Of a DNA stretch of 64,000 nucleotides, positions 19,350 through 29,338 are shown one piece after another. Numbering within the stretch: position 1 is the first letter of the stretch; each line of letters begins with the position of its first letter. Made by a program: the position numbers and the translations under genes. Source of the DNA: Gammaproteobacteria bacterium (lineage in GTDB: Bacteria; Pseudomonadota; Gammaproteobacteria; S012-40); the NCBI GenBank assembly GCA_029881255.1, contig JAOUMY010000013.1:1-64000 (forward strand), read 5' to 3'. Below the pieces are notes generated by a model that saw only the letters and a list, made by a program, of their open reading frames with translations, ran no database searches and was not told where the DNA came from.

Positions 19350-20067
19350 CAATTATGCGCAAGTCATCTGGGTTTATTTATCTGCTTCACCGCTATTTGG
19401 CCTCGCGTTAACGATAGTCGCCTATTTGATCGGGGTACAACTCTACATGCGGTATAAATTTCATCCGCTACTAAACCCTGTTTTGATAGCCATCATATTC
19501 ATCATCGGCGCGCTATGGCTGACCAAAATCGACTATACGCTTTATTTTGAAGGCGCGCAGTTTGTTCATTTTCTTCTCGGGCCAGCAACTGTTGCACTAG
19601 CCGTCCCACTGTATCAGCAGTTTCAAAAACTAAAAAAGACCTGGATTCCACTTCTATGTGCCATAGCGTTTGGATCGTTGACAGGTTTGTTGTCTACCAT
19701 CGGCATCGCTTGGGCATTGGGTTTGAATAACGCCATAATTCTTTCTCTGGCCCCCAAATCCGTAACGGCACCCGTTGCCATGGGCATAGCTGAAAAAACT
19801 GGCGGACTACCCACGCTCACCGCAGTTGCAGTCGTCCTTACCGGCATTACTGGCGCAATGATAGGCACTCTTATATATCGCCTGTTGCGAATTCGGGACG
19901 ACAGAATCAAAGGGATCGCTATGGGCGTGAGCGCTCATGGCATCGGTACAGCCAGAGCATTTCACATTAGCCAGGAAATGGGGGCGTATTCTGGTCTTGC
20001 GATGGCCGCGTCTGCGTTGATCACACCACTCGCTGCCCCCTGGATAATCGCACTAATTCAGTCTTAG
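19342..20067 (+). CDS. lrgB: LrgB/CidB family membrane protein
   Basis: A 241-residue inner-membrane protein with multiple spans and the LrgB core LALAPKSVTAPVAMGI-type motif (here SLAPKSVTAPVAMGIAEK) and GVSAHGIGTARAF. LrgA and LrgB act together, as an antiholin-like pair or a pyruvate transporter in studied species. The ATG lies within the end of lrgA. A histidine kinase gene follows after 125 bases on the same strand. Confidence 0.93.
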   Translation: MIDNYAQVIWVYLSASPLFGLALTIVAYLIGVQLYMRYKFHPLLNPVLIAIIFIIGALWLTKIDYTLYFEGAQFVHFLLGPATVALAVPLYQQFQKLKKTWIPLLCAIAFGSLTGLLSTIGIAWALGLNNAIILSLAPKSVTAPVAMGIAEKTGGLPTLTAVAVVLTGITGAMIGTLIYRLLRIRDDRIKGIAMGVSAHGIGTARAFHISQEMGAYSGLAMAASALITPLAAPWIIALIQS

Positions 20068-20192
20068 TTCTGAAACAATGTGACGTATTCGCGCATTTGC
20101 TCCTTAGACTACTCCTTTAAGGTTATTAAGACGGTTACACGGGCTTCCGATACAAATAGTTAACAAAGAACTTCTTCCAAAAAAAAGACCGA

Positions 20193-22529
20193 ATGTTAGC
20201 TGACGTCGTAAACGCAAATTATTCCCTAACCCTATACGCCGCATGCAGCGGAATCACGGCAATACTCATTCTTATATTAAGTCTGATTACACTGATTCGT
20301 GAAAAATGGTCGCGAATAGGTTGGGTATACGTTGCGTTTACTCTACCCATATTTATCTGGATGTCTGGGGCAGCGGCTGTTGCGGCGTCTACCGACGAAC
20401 ACACCGCGATCATTTGGGCAAGTTTTGCAGAATCGGGCGTCGCCTTCATCCCGGCAGGCTTTACCCTGCTCTCTTATTTTATTCTGGAAATGCTGACACG
20501 ATTTCGTATGTTTGTTGCCAGCGCATTCATCATGTCCAGCATATTCGCCTATCTCGCGATCACACATCCGGCTTATGTATCAGGCGTAACACATTACGAT
20601 TGGGGTTACTATGTACATCTTGGCCCATACGCCTATTTTTACATGTTGTACTTCTCAATCTACATGAGCACATGTTTTTATTTGTATTTTGATGCGATAC
20701 GCGAATCACAACCTAACTCGGCAAGAAAGCGAAGAGCAAATGAGTTGTCCAAGGCATTTTCTGTCGGCATTTTAGGAGCTATAGACTTTCTTCCTGCTTA
20801 TGGCTTTGGTGTATTCCCGGTCGGTTTTGCGTTTGTTTGCTTCTTATTAGTTTATACCGCTTTCATCGTATACAAACATCGCTTAAGCAGCTTGTCCTTA
20901 ACAGATATTGCACAGACGATATTGACTATCATGCATGAGCCGATATTGATCATCAACGATTCAGGAAAACTACTGTTAGCCAATCATGCCAGTGAACAAC
21001 TATTCTTCAAATCTTCAACCATTGTTCCAGGAAAAGACTTTTGCCACATGATACTGGATGAAAATTTCACCCAAGAATTATCATCGATTCTAAACAATAC
21101 TGAACAATCAGAGAGTGAAGCTAAATTTTACGATGGAATGTCTACCCGTCATTTACAAATATCCAAATCCAACCTCACAGATAGTTATGGATACACCTTG
21201 GCGCACATATGCGTATTCCATGACGTTACTGAAAGAAAACTGGCAGAGGAAATTCTTCAAACATCTCAGGCCCAGCTTGAACTAAGCGTTAGAGAGCGTA
21301 CGCAACAACTGCAAGACATCATTGAGCGATACAAAGAGACTGAACAGGCACTACTATTGGCTAAATACTCCGCAGAGACAGCAAATCAAGCCAAGTCTGA
21401 ATTTGTATCCACCATAAGCCATGAAATCAGAACGCCACTAAACAGCGTGATTGGCATGACGGAACTGTTGCTCGACTCCGAACTAAATTCTGAGCAGCAG
21501 AATTTAGCCCAGTCTGCACAAACCTCTGGCAAGCAACTCCTGGCATTAATCAACGACATTCTCGACTTATCCAAGATTGAAGCGAAAAAGATGGAATTAC
21601 ATACTCGAGAACTAAATCTTCATAGATTACTTCGCGAAATGTTTGAGATGTTCGAGGTATTAGCGAAGCCAAAAAATATCACACTATCCCTGTTCATCAA
21701 CCCCGACATACCTCAAATCATCGTTGGCGATGAGAATCGATTGAAACAGATTTTTGCCAACCTGCTTGGAAACGCCGTCAAGTTCACCAGTAATGGAAAA
21801 ATTAGCATCGAAGCCGAGGTCGATAGCGCCAGGAACTTGCTTCGTTTTGCAATTGAGGATAACGGCATTGGAATCGCTCCCGAAAATCAGGTCAAAATCT
21901 TCGACCTGTTTTCTCAGGTTGACAGTTCCAGAACTCGCCACTATGAAGGAACCGGTCTCGGTCTGGCCATCACCCAAAAACTTGTGCATCTCATGCAGGG
22001 TGAAATAGGTGTGGAAAGCAATATTGCGCACGGAACACGATTCTGGTTTTCGCTCCCACTTTCGCTACCCGCCTCAAGTGAGGCGCCCAAAAGCATTCCC
22101 ACGGCTCCACAAACGACTTTGTGGAGTCAATATCGGAACGCCTTTTCGGGCAAAGTCCTATTGGTTGAGGATAATCCAGTTAATCAACAGGTTGCCACTA
22201 CCTTTTTACACAAACTGGGATTGCAGACTGAGATCGCCAATGATGGCAGGGAGGGGGTGGAGTTAGCACAAACCAGATACTTTGATCTCATATTCATGGA
22301 CTTGCAAATGCCCCATATGGACGGCATAAAGGCGACCCAACTCATTCGAGAACACGAAAACAAAACCAAGTCCTCTGCCACTCCGATCATTGCTCTCACT
22401 GCCAATACCAGCCAGGATGACAAAAATACCTGTCTGGAAATTGGCATGAATGCGTATCTGGTCAAGCCACTCACACTCGAAAATTTGATAAAAATTCTGG
22501 AAAAATGGCTATATCGTAAGGTTTCTTGA
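20193..22529 (+). CDS. Hybrid sensor histidine kinase with 7TM sensor and receiver domain
   Basis: A 778-residue inner-membrane kinase. Residues about 10-230 form seven hydrophobic spans resembling the 7TM histidine-kinase sensor (HisKA_7TM). A PAS domain (about 245-355) and a coiled coil follow. The phospho-acceptor is His410 in [17 protein letters not shown]. The ATPase domain has the N box LLGNAVKFT and the G boxes DNGIGIAP and [11 protein letters not shown]-terminal receiver has Asp703 in [15 protein letters not shown] and Lys in YLVKPLT. No HPt domain or separate response regulator is nearby, so its output partner is elsewhere. The signal is unknown. Confidence 0.9.
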   Translation: MLADVVNANYSLTLYAACSGITAILILILSLITLIREKWSRIGWVYVAFTLPIFIWMSGAAAVAASTDEHTAIIWASFAESGVAFIPAGFTLLSYFILEMLTRFRMFVASAFIMSSIFAYLAITHPAYVSGVTHYDWGYYVHLGPYAYFYMLYFSIYMSTCFYLYFDAIRESQPNSARKRRANELSKAFSVGILGAIDFLPAYGFGVFPVGFAFVCFLLVYTAFIVYKHRLSSLSLTDIAQTILTIMHEPILIINDSGKLLLANHASEQLFFKSSTIVPGKDFCHMILDENFTQELSSILNNTEQSESEAKFYDGMSTRHLQISKSNLTDSYGYTLAHICVFHDVTERKLAEEILQTSQAQLELSVRERTQQLQDIIERYKETEQALLLAKYSAETANQAKSEFVSTISHEIRTPLNSVIGMTELLLDSELNSEQQNLAQSAQTSGKQLLALINDILDLSKIEAKKMELHTRELNLHRLLREMFEMFEVLAKPKNITLSLFINPDIPQIIVGDENRLKQIFANLLGNAVKFTSNGKISIEAEVDSARNLLRFAIEDNGIGIAPENQVKIFDLFSQVDSSRTRHYEGTGLGLAITQKLVHLMQGEIGVESNIAHGTRFWFSLPLSLPASSEAPKSIPTAPQTTLWSQYRNAFSGKVLLVEDNPVNQQVATTFLHKLGLQTEIANDGREGVELAQTRYFDLIFMDLQMPHMDGIKATQLIREHENKTKSSATPIIALTANTSQDDKNTCLEIGMNAYLVKPLTLENLIKILEKWLYRKVS

Positions 22530-22584
22530 AGGCTTTCTCGCTATAACGTAAACTGGCTACACAATAAGAATCAGGGTATATCCA

Positions 22585-23709
22585 ATGATCCGAGCCGCCA
22601 GTATCTTGGTCCTATCTAGTCTGTCTTTCATTGCATGTTCGCCCCCGAAGGAAACATCTTTCGATCGAATCGGCAATAGTATCGCCTATCCAGAAGTTTC
22701 TGTCGGTGAACCCATGAGCGTACAGGAATATTCCAATCGTCGAATTATAGGCGGTCGCTTTACGAATTCAGACGGCAGCAGCTTGCTAACCCGAGAGGTT
22801 TCCTACCTGAATGGTGAAATAGACAGCTATTACAACATCGAATATAACGGAAACCAAAAACTACGCAGCACCCGTTTTAGCGCACCCGGCGCAGATGCAA
22901 ACTGGTTAACGCCCGACGATGTCGTCCTGCTATACACCGATTACGCACCAACAGACAATACTATTGCGTACATTATTTATGACGGCAGAGGCGCCGATGG
23001 CACCTGGTTCACCGCTGACGATAAAGTTCGCTATTATGAACGCCAGCAAACGGATGCCAGTAACGGCGAGATGCTCCATATTGCCGTGTCACTTGCCGGA
23101 GACGATGGCACATGGTTTACCAACGATGACCAGATCGGCTGGATCACACGATACGGCGCGATAGTTCAGGATCAACAACAGGTCGCAACTTATCTTACTC
23201 CCGGCGCAGATAACGATTGGTTCACGTTCGAAGACAATTCTGTTTATCAGCACTGGTTGAATATTTACGACGCTGCCGGAAATCTTGTCCGTTATATTCT
23301 ATATGCCGATACCGGTATTGACGGCATACCATTTACTACTGATGACACGATAGTCTATTACCATGACCTGAGTTACGACGCTACAGGACGAATTGAAACC
23401 GTTATCATGCATCATGGCGGTCCAGGCCCTGATGCCACGTGGTTTACCCCAGACGATAATATCCATTCCTGCAAACAACTCACGCGTGATGCAAACGACT
23501 TACCGATACGTACCACGACCTATCGTACCGGCCCCGATTTGAGCTGTTTTACTCCCGACGATATAGTCTGGGGCTATCACGACGATGTCTTCGACGCCAA
23601 CAATCTGCTTGTCAGAAGCAACGCATATTACGGCACGGGCCCCGATTTATTATGGTTCACGCAGGACGACTTGATCGTCAGTCAGCGCGAGTATATTCCA
23701 CAACAATGA
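22585..23709 (+). CDS. Repeat lipoprotein with WFTxDD motifs and YD-like repeats
   Basis: A 374-residue predicted lipoprotein (signal MIRAASILVLSSLSFIAC, Cys18). The mature part is made of about eight units, each with GxDxxWFTxDD (GADGTWFTADD, GDDGTWFTNDD, GPDATWFTPDD, GPDLLWFTQDD and so on) spaced by about 35-45 residues. Between them lie YD-like beta-strand pairs such as IYDAAGNLVRYILYADTG. The Asp/Gly clusters could bind calcium, but this is not shown. It follows the histidine kinase by 55 bases and probably shares its transcript. Function unknown. Confidence 0.75.
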   Translation: MIRAASILVLSSLSFIACSPPKETSFDRIGNSIAYPEVSVGEPMSVQEYSNRRIIGGRFTNSDGSSLLTREVSYLNGEIDSYYNIEYNGNQKLRSTRFSAPGADANWLTPDDVVLLYTDYAPTDNTIAYIIYDGRGADGTWFTADDKVRYYERQQTDASNGEMLHIAVSLAGDDGTWFTNDDQIGWITRYGAIVQDQQQVATYLTPGADNDWFTFEDNSVYQHWLNIYDAAGNLVRYILYADTGIDGIPFTTDDTIVYYHDLSYDATGRIETVIMHHGGPGPDATWFTPDDNIHSCKQLTRDANDLPIRTTTYRTGPDLSCFTPDDIVWGYHDDVFDANNLLVRSNAYYGTGPDLLWFTQDDLIVSQREYIPQQ

Positions 23710-23912
23710 AAAATATGACCCGCTCAATTTGCGTTAAATTTTTTTTCTTGCAATACGGACTTCAAATTAGTTCGCTTGTGAGGTGCGCCAAAATGCAAAC
23801 AGACGCGCTATTTAAACTGAGTAATTGAGCCTTTTTTGCAGTGCCTTCCCAGTCGATTTAGCAGTTGAATGCCTGGGTATCAAGCTGGCCAAATCGTGGT
23901 ATACAATAGCCC

Positions 23913-26900
23913 TTACATATTTCCCTGTATAAACCCGCGCTGAAGAATCGCCCCTGCAGGTACAGGTAGCGGATTACTTGCCTGGAACCAGGTCGTCGTT
24001 GAATGGCATTGGTCACAGCCTGTTGTCACGCCAACAGCGGAGTGGTTTGCCGGTGTAGTGTGACAACTCTCACACGGACCGATAACATCATTATGATCGA
24101 CACCGAACGGAACCCAGGAAGTGGTGAGATGACATGCACCACAATTTCCAGTTGATGAAATATGCGTGGGGTGTTTTCCGATAGCCACGTTTCCATTATG
24201 GCACGCGTCACAATTACCGATAACCTGATTGTGATCCACAACAATCAACGGAACCCATCGCGTTGTGTAGTGACAAGCATCGCAGGCATCCGTAGTAGTG
24301 ATATGACCTGGATCCTTCCCAGGCGCGGTAACGCCGTTATGACAGTTACCACACGACCCAATTACATGAGCGTGGTCAACGCGTATAGCCGGCGTCCAAG
24401 CATTTGTCGAGTGGCATGCATCGCAGGCCTCACTACTACTGATGTGTCTTGATGATTTGCCTTTAGCCGTTGTGCCATTGTGGCAATCGAAACACTGACC
24501 AATAACTGAAACGTGATCAACAGTTATTACTGGGGTCCAGTATGACGTCGTATGACAATCATCACACGCGTCTGAACTCAAAATGTGGTCAGGGGTTTTA
24601 CCAGGTACCAGTTGATTATTGTGACACTCAATGCACTGACCAATAACGAACGCATGATCGACAATAATATAGGGCTTCCATGCCGTGGTTGAGTGGCAGG
24701 CCCCGCAGTCATTACTGCTGTTGATGTGTCCCTGATTTTTACCAGGAGCAGCAATACCGTTGTGGCAAGTGTCACATGTGCCGACAACTTCATTGTGATC
24801 TACCGTACTCGCTGGAACCCATATTGATGTCGAGTGACAAGCCGAGCATACATCAGTCGTCGGAATATGCGCATCATGCTTTCCAATTGCAACAATTCCA
24901 TTGTGACAGGCAATACAATCACCAATGACTTGCGAATGATCAACAACTATATATGGCACCCATTGTTCGGTCGAATGACACGCATCACAGACGTCGCTAC
25001 TGGTAATATGCGTATCATTCTTCGGTGTGGCAAAGGTGCCGTCATGGCAGTTCGCGCATGCCCCTAATACATCCGCATGATCCACTTTTGTTACCGGCGT
25101 CCACACATTCGGCACATGGCATGAACCACAATTGTTCGTTGTAGGAACATGTTTCGCTGATTTACCTGGCGCTAATACCGAATTGTGACAGCTAGCGCAT
25201 TCACCGAGCACAAAGTCATGGTCCACAGTAACGACAGGCATCCAACGCGTGGTGTTATGGCAGGCACCACAGTCATCCGTCGTATTAATATGCTGCGGTG
25301 ATTTATCAGGCGCCAGAATGCCATTATGACAATCGCTACAAACGCCTAACACTTCGGCGTGATCAACAAGCGCCACTGGCGACCAGACCTGCGTCGTGTG
25401 ACAAGCGCCACACAACTCAGTGGTATTGATATGTCCGTCCGACTTACCTTTCGCCTTGGTCCCGTTGTGACAATTTGCACCACAGTTTTCTTTACCGATG
25501 ACTTCATTGTGATCAACCGATATATAGGGAACCCAGGCAATAGTCGAATGACAGGCGCCACAGGCATCGCTGGAATTAATATGTTCCGCGTGCTTGTCTG
25601 GCGCTGCGGTTCCATTATGGCAACTTTCACAAATCCCCAGGACTTCGTTGTGGTCTACACGAATCGCAGGTTTGAAAGTTGCTGTCGAGTGACAGGTGTC
25701 GCAGGCGTCTGTTGTAGAGATATGTCCAGCGTTCTTTCCTGGCGCAGGCCCGCCATTGTGGCAGGATACGCAAACACCTTTGACTTGGGTGTGATCCACC
25801 GTTATAGCAGGCTTCCATTGCAGCGTGGAATGACAAAGGTCACATGCTTCAGACGAGTCAATATGTGCCTGGTTTTTATACGGCGCAGTAGTCCCGTCAT
25901 GGCAAGAGGTACAAATGCCAATAACTTCTTTGTGATCAACAATAGTGGTCGGACTCCAACCCGCTGGCGTATGACATGCCTCACAGACTTCTGTCGTATT
26001 TATGTGTCCGTTCGACTTAGGCGTAGCACTGATACCGTTGTGGCATCCGAAACACGGTCCTCTGACAAAATCGTGATTGACGACAACGATATCGGCCCAG
26101 GTAAATGGGGCGGTATTGTGGCACTCCTTACAATCATTAGTCGTAGGAATATGCAGGCCACTCTTTCCTACCGTTGTCGTGCCATTGTGGCAGTCGCTAC
26201 ACGCACCAACGACTTCCGCATGATCAACTGCCGACGCGGGCTTCCAGCTTGTGGTGAAATGGCAGACCTCACACAGATTGGTTACCGGTATATGGTAACT
26301 GGGCTTTCCCGCCACCAGACCATTGTCATGACAACTAACGCAGGCGGCAGTGATTTGTGTGTGATCTACGGCGGCAACAGATGTCCAGGCGGTAGTCACA
26401 TGACACGCATCGCAGGCCTCACTCGATGTAATGTGTGCAGCATTTTTTCCAGTCGCGATGGTTCCGTTATGACAGTCCTGGCAAATACCTAGCACTTCAT
26501 TGTGATCAACTTTTCTGACTGCATTCCAACGTAGCGTCGTGTGACAAGTACCGCACATGTCTGTGGTATTTATGTGGCCATTATTCTTACCCATCGAGAT
26601 CGTGCCGTCATGACAGGAAAAACAATCTCCAATAACCTGAGTGTGATCGACACGTTTTGCCGGTTTCCATGATGCGACTGAGTGGCACATGTCGCATCCA
26701 TCACTACTGGCAATATGGCTTTCATTCTTTCCTGTTGCCGTTACGCCATCATGGCACGCGATACACAAACCTGCGACCTGGGTATGATCCACTTTCAGAG
26801 CAGGCTTCCATCTCGATGTTGTATGACAAGCCTGACAAACATCTGAGGACTGAATATGCCCCGTATTCTTGCCGAGCGCACCGGTATGACATCCAACGCA

Positions 26901-28835
26901 TTCGCCCAGCACGTGTTGATGATCCACGCTCTTGGCTGGCACCCACATCGCTGTGGTATGACAAACCTCGCAGACATCCGTCGTTGGAATATGAGTTAGC
27001 GATTTACCGGTTGCCTCTCTACCGTTGTGACAGGAGAAACAGTTATCCGATATTCCGGTATGTATTTGACCTATTGTGACACCTTGCCAGCGTCGGGTGT
27101 TATGGCAAACATCACATTCGGCAAGTGTTGGAATATGCGTCCCCGGCTTACCACTGGCGATACGATTGTTATGACAACTGCTGCAAACACCAAATACTTC
27201 CTGGTGGTCAACAGTAATTGCCGGTTGCCATACCGTTGTCGTATGACAGGCTTCGCAAGAATCTGAGGAAAATATATGCGTCCGAGATTTTCCTGTTGCT
27301 ACGACACCTTGATGACATCCACTACAAGCGCCTTGAACTTCATTATGATCGACAGATTCGACTAAACGCCAGATCGTCGTATTGTGACAGGCACCACATA
27401 CATCGCTGGTGGGAATATGGGTTGCGTGTTTGCCTGTTGCCAACACCCCGTCATGACAGGATTCGCACGTACCTCTAACTTGCAGATGATCCACTTTCAC
27501 GCCTGCACGCCATGAATTGGTGGAGTGACAAGCAGAACAACTATCGGTACTTGTTATATGAGTGAGATTTTTTCCGCTTGCAAGCACACCATCGTGACAA
27601 TTCACGCAGCGACCATTTACCTGCAGGTGATCCACTTGCAATACTGGCTTAAAGGTCAATTCGGAGTGACACGCTTTGCAATTATCCGAGGTGGGAATAT
27701 GCGTCGTGGGCTTTCCAAGACTGACCTGATTGTTATGACAGTCAACGCAAACTCCCAGCACCTGAGTATGATCGACGCGTATAACAGGACGCCAGGTCGC
27801 CTGCGAGTGACAGGCATAGCAATTTTCAGTCGTCGGTATATGCGCAGTAGGCTGTCCAACTGCAGCAATCATATTGTGACAGGAATTACACGCACCACTC
27901 ACTTCATTGTGATCAAAAAACAGAATTGGCTTCCAGGTAATGACACTGTGACATGCCTCGCAGCGATTCGAGCTTTGAACATGAGTCAAAGGCTTACCTT
28001 GAGCATCGACGCCGTGACAATTTCCGCATCCGTCAACAAAGGTATTATGGTCGACCGGCAAATGGTTAAGGCGTCCGCTAAGTCGCGGCTTGGCAAGATG
28101 CCCTGGTTTCACATCGAACCATGTACCTGTGTTATGACAGCTATCACACGCTTCACTGGTGCGAAAGTGATCTGCAGTCTGACCCACCGCCACAATTGAG
28201 TTATGACAGTCTTCACAACGCCCAAATACTTCCTGGTGATCCACGCGCATGGCCGGCACCCATGCACTCACAGCATGGCAGCTATCGCAATTATTGCTCG
28301 ATAAAAGATGCGTTTTTGGTTTAAACGAGCCTGCCGGACCTGTATGACATGAAAGGCAATCACCTATCGTCTGCGCATGATCAAAACGGACAATTTCAGT
28401 CCAGTTGCGACTCACATGACACGATTCACAATCGTCACTAACAGCGAGATGTCCTGTCGATTTACCCGTGGCGATCTGGCTGTTATGACAATCCACACAT
28501 GCGCCTTTCAGCTGCCCGTGCTCAAGAAACGCAGGTAGCCAATTCGTGCTCATATGACAAGTCTGGCACTCCCCGCTACTGGCGATGTGCGTTTTCGAGC
28601 GCTCACCTACATATTTTTCGGAGTGACATAATTGGCAAGGAATGCGATTGCGGACAACCTCATGAGACATGGATACAGCTGCGCCATCGAATCCATCAAT
28701 ATGACAGGCGTTGCATTTAGCACCAGCGATTGGCACATGGTTGAGGGGAATATCGATAGCTTTCGCTTGCGCGATACTGAAGAAACAAAAGACAAGAAAA
28801 ATAAGAACAAGGAAAAGCCCGTCGTTGTTTTTCAT
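23913..28835 (-). CDS. Giant multiheme c-type cytochrome (67 heme-binding motifs)
   Basis: A 1640-residue secreted protein. The signal peptide is MKNNDGLFLVLIFLVFCFFS, cut near AQAKA; the ATG at 28835 is chosen because it starts the signal, while in-frame starts up to 28910 would add a charged leader. By manual count there are 66 CXXCH motifs and one CX3CH (CGANCH, residue 1118). Most of the protein is a tandem repeat of about 47 residues with two motifs and two further His (VDH and HI). This pattern predicts bis-His ligated c-hemes in a long chain, acting in electron transfer at or beyond the outer membrane. No porin, CymA or other electron partner is adjacent. Confidence 0.93.
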   Translation of the reverse strand: MKNNDGLFLVLIFLVFCFFSIAQAKAIDIPLNHVPIAGAKCNACHIDGFDGAAVSMSHEVVRNRIPCQLCHSEKYVGERSKTHIASSGECQTCHMSTNWLPAFLEHGQLKGACVDCHNSQIATGKSTGHLAVSDDCESCHVSRNWTEIVRFDHAQTIGDCLSCHTGPAGSFKPKTHLLSSNNCDSCHAVSAWVPAMRVDHQEVFGRCEDCHNSIVAVGQTADHFRTSEACDSCHNTGTWFDVKPGHLAKPRLSGRLNHLPVDHNTFVDGCGNCHGVDAQGKPLTHVQSSNRCEACHSVITWKPILFFDHNEVSGACNSCHNMIAAVGQPTAHIPTTENCYACHSQATWRPVIRVDHTQVLGVCVDCHNNQVSLGKPTTHIPTSDNCKACHSELTFKPVLQVDHLQVNGRCVNCHDGVLASGKNLTHITSTDSCSACHSTNSWRAGVKVDHLQVRGTCESCHDGVLATGKHATHIPTSDVCGACHNTTIWRLVESVDHNEVQGACSGCHQGVVATGKSRTHIFSSDSCEACHTTTVWQPAITVDHQEVFGVCSSCHNNRIASGKPGTHIPTLAECDVCHNTRRWQGVTIGQIHTGISDNCFSCHNGREATGKSLTHIPTTDVCEVCHTTAMWVPAKSVDHQHVLGECVGCHTGALGKNTGHIQSSDVCQACHTTSRWKPALKVDHTQVAGLCIACHDGVTATGKNESHIASSDGCDMCHSVASWKPAKRVDHTQVIGDCFSCHDGTISMGKNNGHINTTDMCGTCHTTLRWNAVRKVDHNEVLGICQDCHNGTIATGKNAAHITSSEACDACHVTTAWTSVAAVDHTQITAACVSCHDNGLVAGKPSYHIPVTNLCEVCHFTTSWKPASAVDHAEVVGACSDCHNGTTTVGKSGLHIPTTNDCKECHNTAPFTWADIVVVNHDFVRGPCFGCHNGISATPKSNGHINTTEVCEACHTPAGWSPTTIVDHKEVIGICTSCHDGTTAPYKNQAHIDSSEACDLCHSTLQWKPAITVDHTQVKGVCVSCHNGGPAPGKNAGHISTTDACDTCHSTATFKPAIRVDHNEVLGICESCHNGTAAPDKHAEHINSSDACGACHSTIAWVPYISVDHNEVIGKENCGANCHNGTKAKGKSDGHINTTELCGACHTTQVWSPVALVDHAEVLGVCSDCHNGILAPDKSPQHINTTDDCGACHNTTRWMPVVTVDHDFVLGECASCHNSVLAPGKSAKHVPTTNNCGSCHVPNVWTPVTKVDHADVLGACANCHDGTFATPKNDTHITSSDVCDACHSTEQWVPYIVVDHSQVIGDCIACHNGIVAIGKHDAHIPTTDVCSACHSTSIWVPASTVDHNEVVGTCDTCHNGIAAPGKNQGHINSSNDCGACHSTTAWKPYIIVDHAFVIGQCIECHNNQLVPGKTPDHILSSDACDDCHTTSYWTPVITVDHVSVIGQCFDCHNGTTAKGKSSRHISSSEACDACHSTNAWTPAIRVDHAHVIGSCGNCHNGVTAPGKDPGHITTTDACDACHYTTRWVPLIVVDHNQVIGNCDACHNGNVAIGKHPTHISSTGNCGACHLTTSWVPFGVDHNDVIGPCESCHTTPANHSAVGVTTGCDQCHSTTTWFQASNPLPVPAGAILQRGFIQGNM
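24003..28715 (-). repeat. About 33 tandem copies of a 141-bp (47-residue) two-heme unit
   Basis: From the first to the last heme motif the protein repeats CxxCH-NGxxAxGKxxxHIxTxxx (23 residues) and CxxCH-xTxxWxPxxxVDHxxVxGx (24 residues). Copies diverge at the DNA level, so this is an old internal amplification. Irregular units occur near the N-terminus (an insert before the tenth motif), around motifs 23-24 (VDH replaced by QIH), at motif 26 (short), at motif 46 (CX3CH) and at the C-terminal end. Confidence 0.9.
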
Positions 28836-29338
28836 CAACGAGCGATTTGAATCAAGCAGTCCATTATTTGTAGTTCTTTCGCGCCCCATGCCCCACACCA
28901 CGGTAAACAATACTGTTACCGATTTATTCGGAGAACCAGGATAAACCTGATCAACACGCAGACATGAGAGGTCTTACTAGAACCACAACAATATGAAATT
29001 CTCTAAGTAATCATTGTTTTCAGTTATTGTTGGTGATCACTCAAATACCTAGACGACAAGAACCAATCTCCAATTTGGGCAAACCTCTCCCACGTGCACC
29101 CGATACATTGCTGCTTTTCCAGTGGTTTAGCACCATCTGGAAATATTCTTATTATTCGAAAGCTTATTTTCAGTTTATTGTATGATTTATTACTGAAAGT
29201 ATAGGTGAGGGAAAGAAAAACTTAGTGAAATAGTCGAACAAAAAAGATTCCGTTGCCTTGAATTTCAAGGAATCGGAATGTCGCGTCAAATAATTGACCA
29301 AATAAAGATGAAATACGGTATTTATGCGCTTCAGAACA
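28836..29338. other. Non-coding region upstream of the giant cytochrome
   Basis: About 500 AT-rich bases between sohB (ends 29339) and the cytochrome start. It should contain the cytochrome promoter on the minus strand. I looked for FNR/CRP-type palindromes and found only half-sites (for example TTGATCAGG near 28947 on the minus strand), which I do not call. No small gene with a ribosome-binding site is evident. Confidence 0.5.

Noticed and set aside
25359-26492. Long plus-strand frame (377 codons) across the cytochrome gene
   Set aside because: It is antisense to the repeat region. The repeated codons of the heme units create long stop-free antisense frames, and there is no ribosome-binding site or recognisable domain.
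24003-28715. 141-bp periodicity resembling a CRISPR or satellite array
   Set aside because: The periodicity follows the protein repeat, copies diverge at synonymous positions and there are no spacer-repeat boundaries. It is coding.
28911-29010. Possible FNR/CRP operator upstream of the giant cytochrome
   Set aside because: Only half-sites such as TTGATCAGG were found; no full palindrome with correct spacing.
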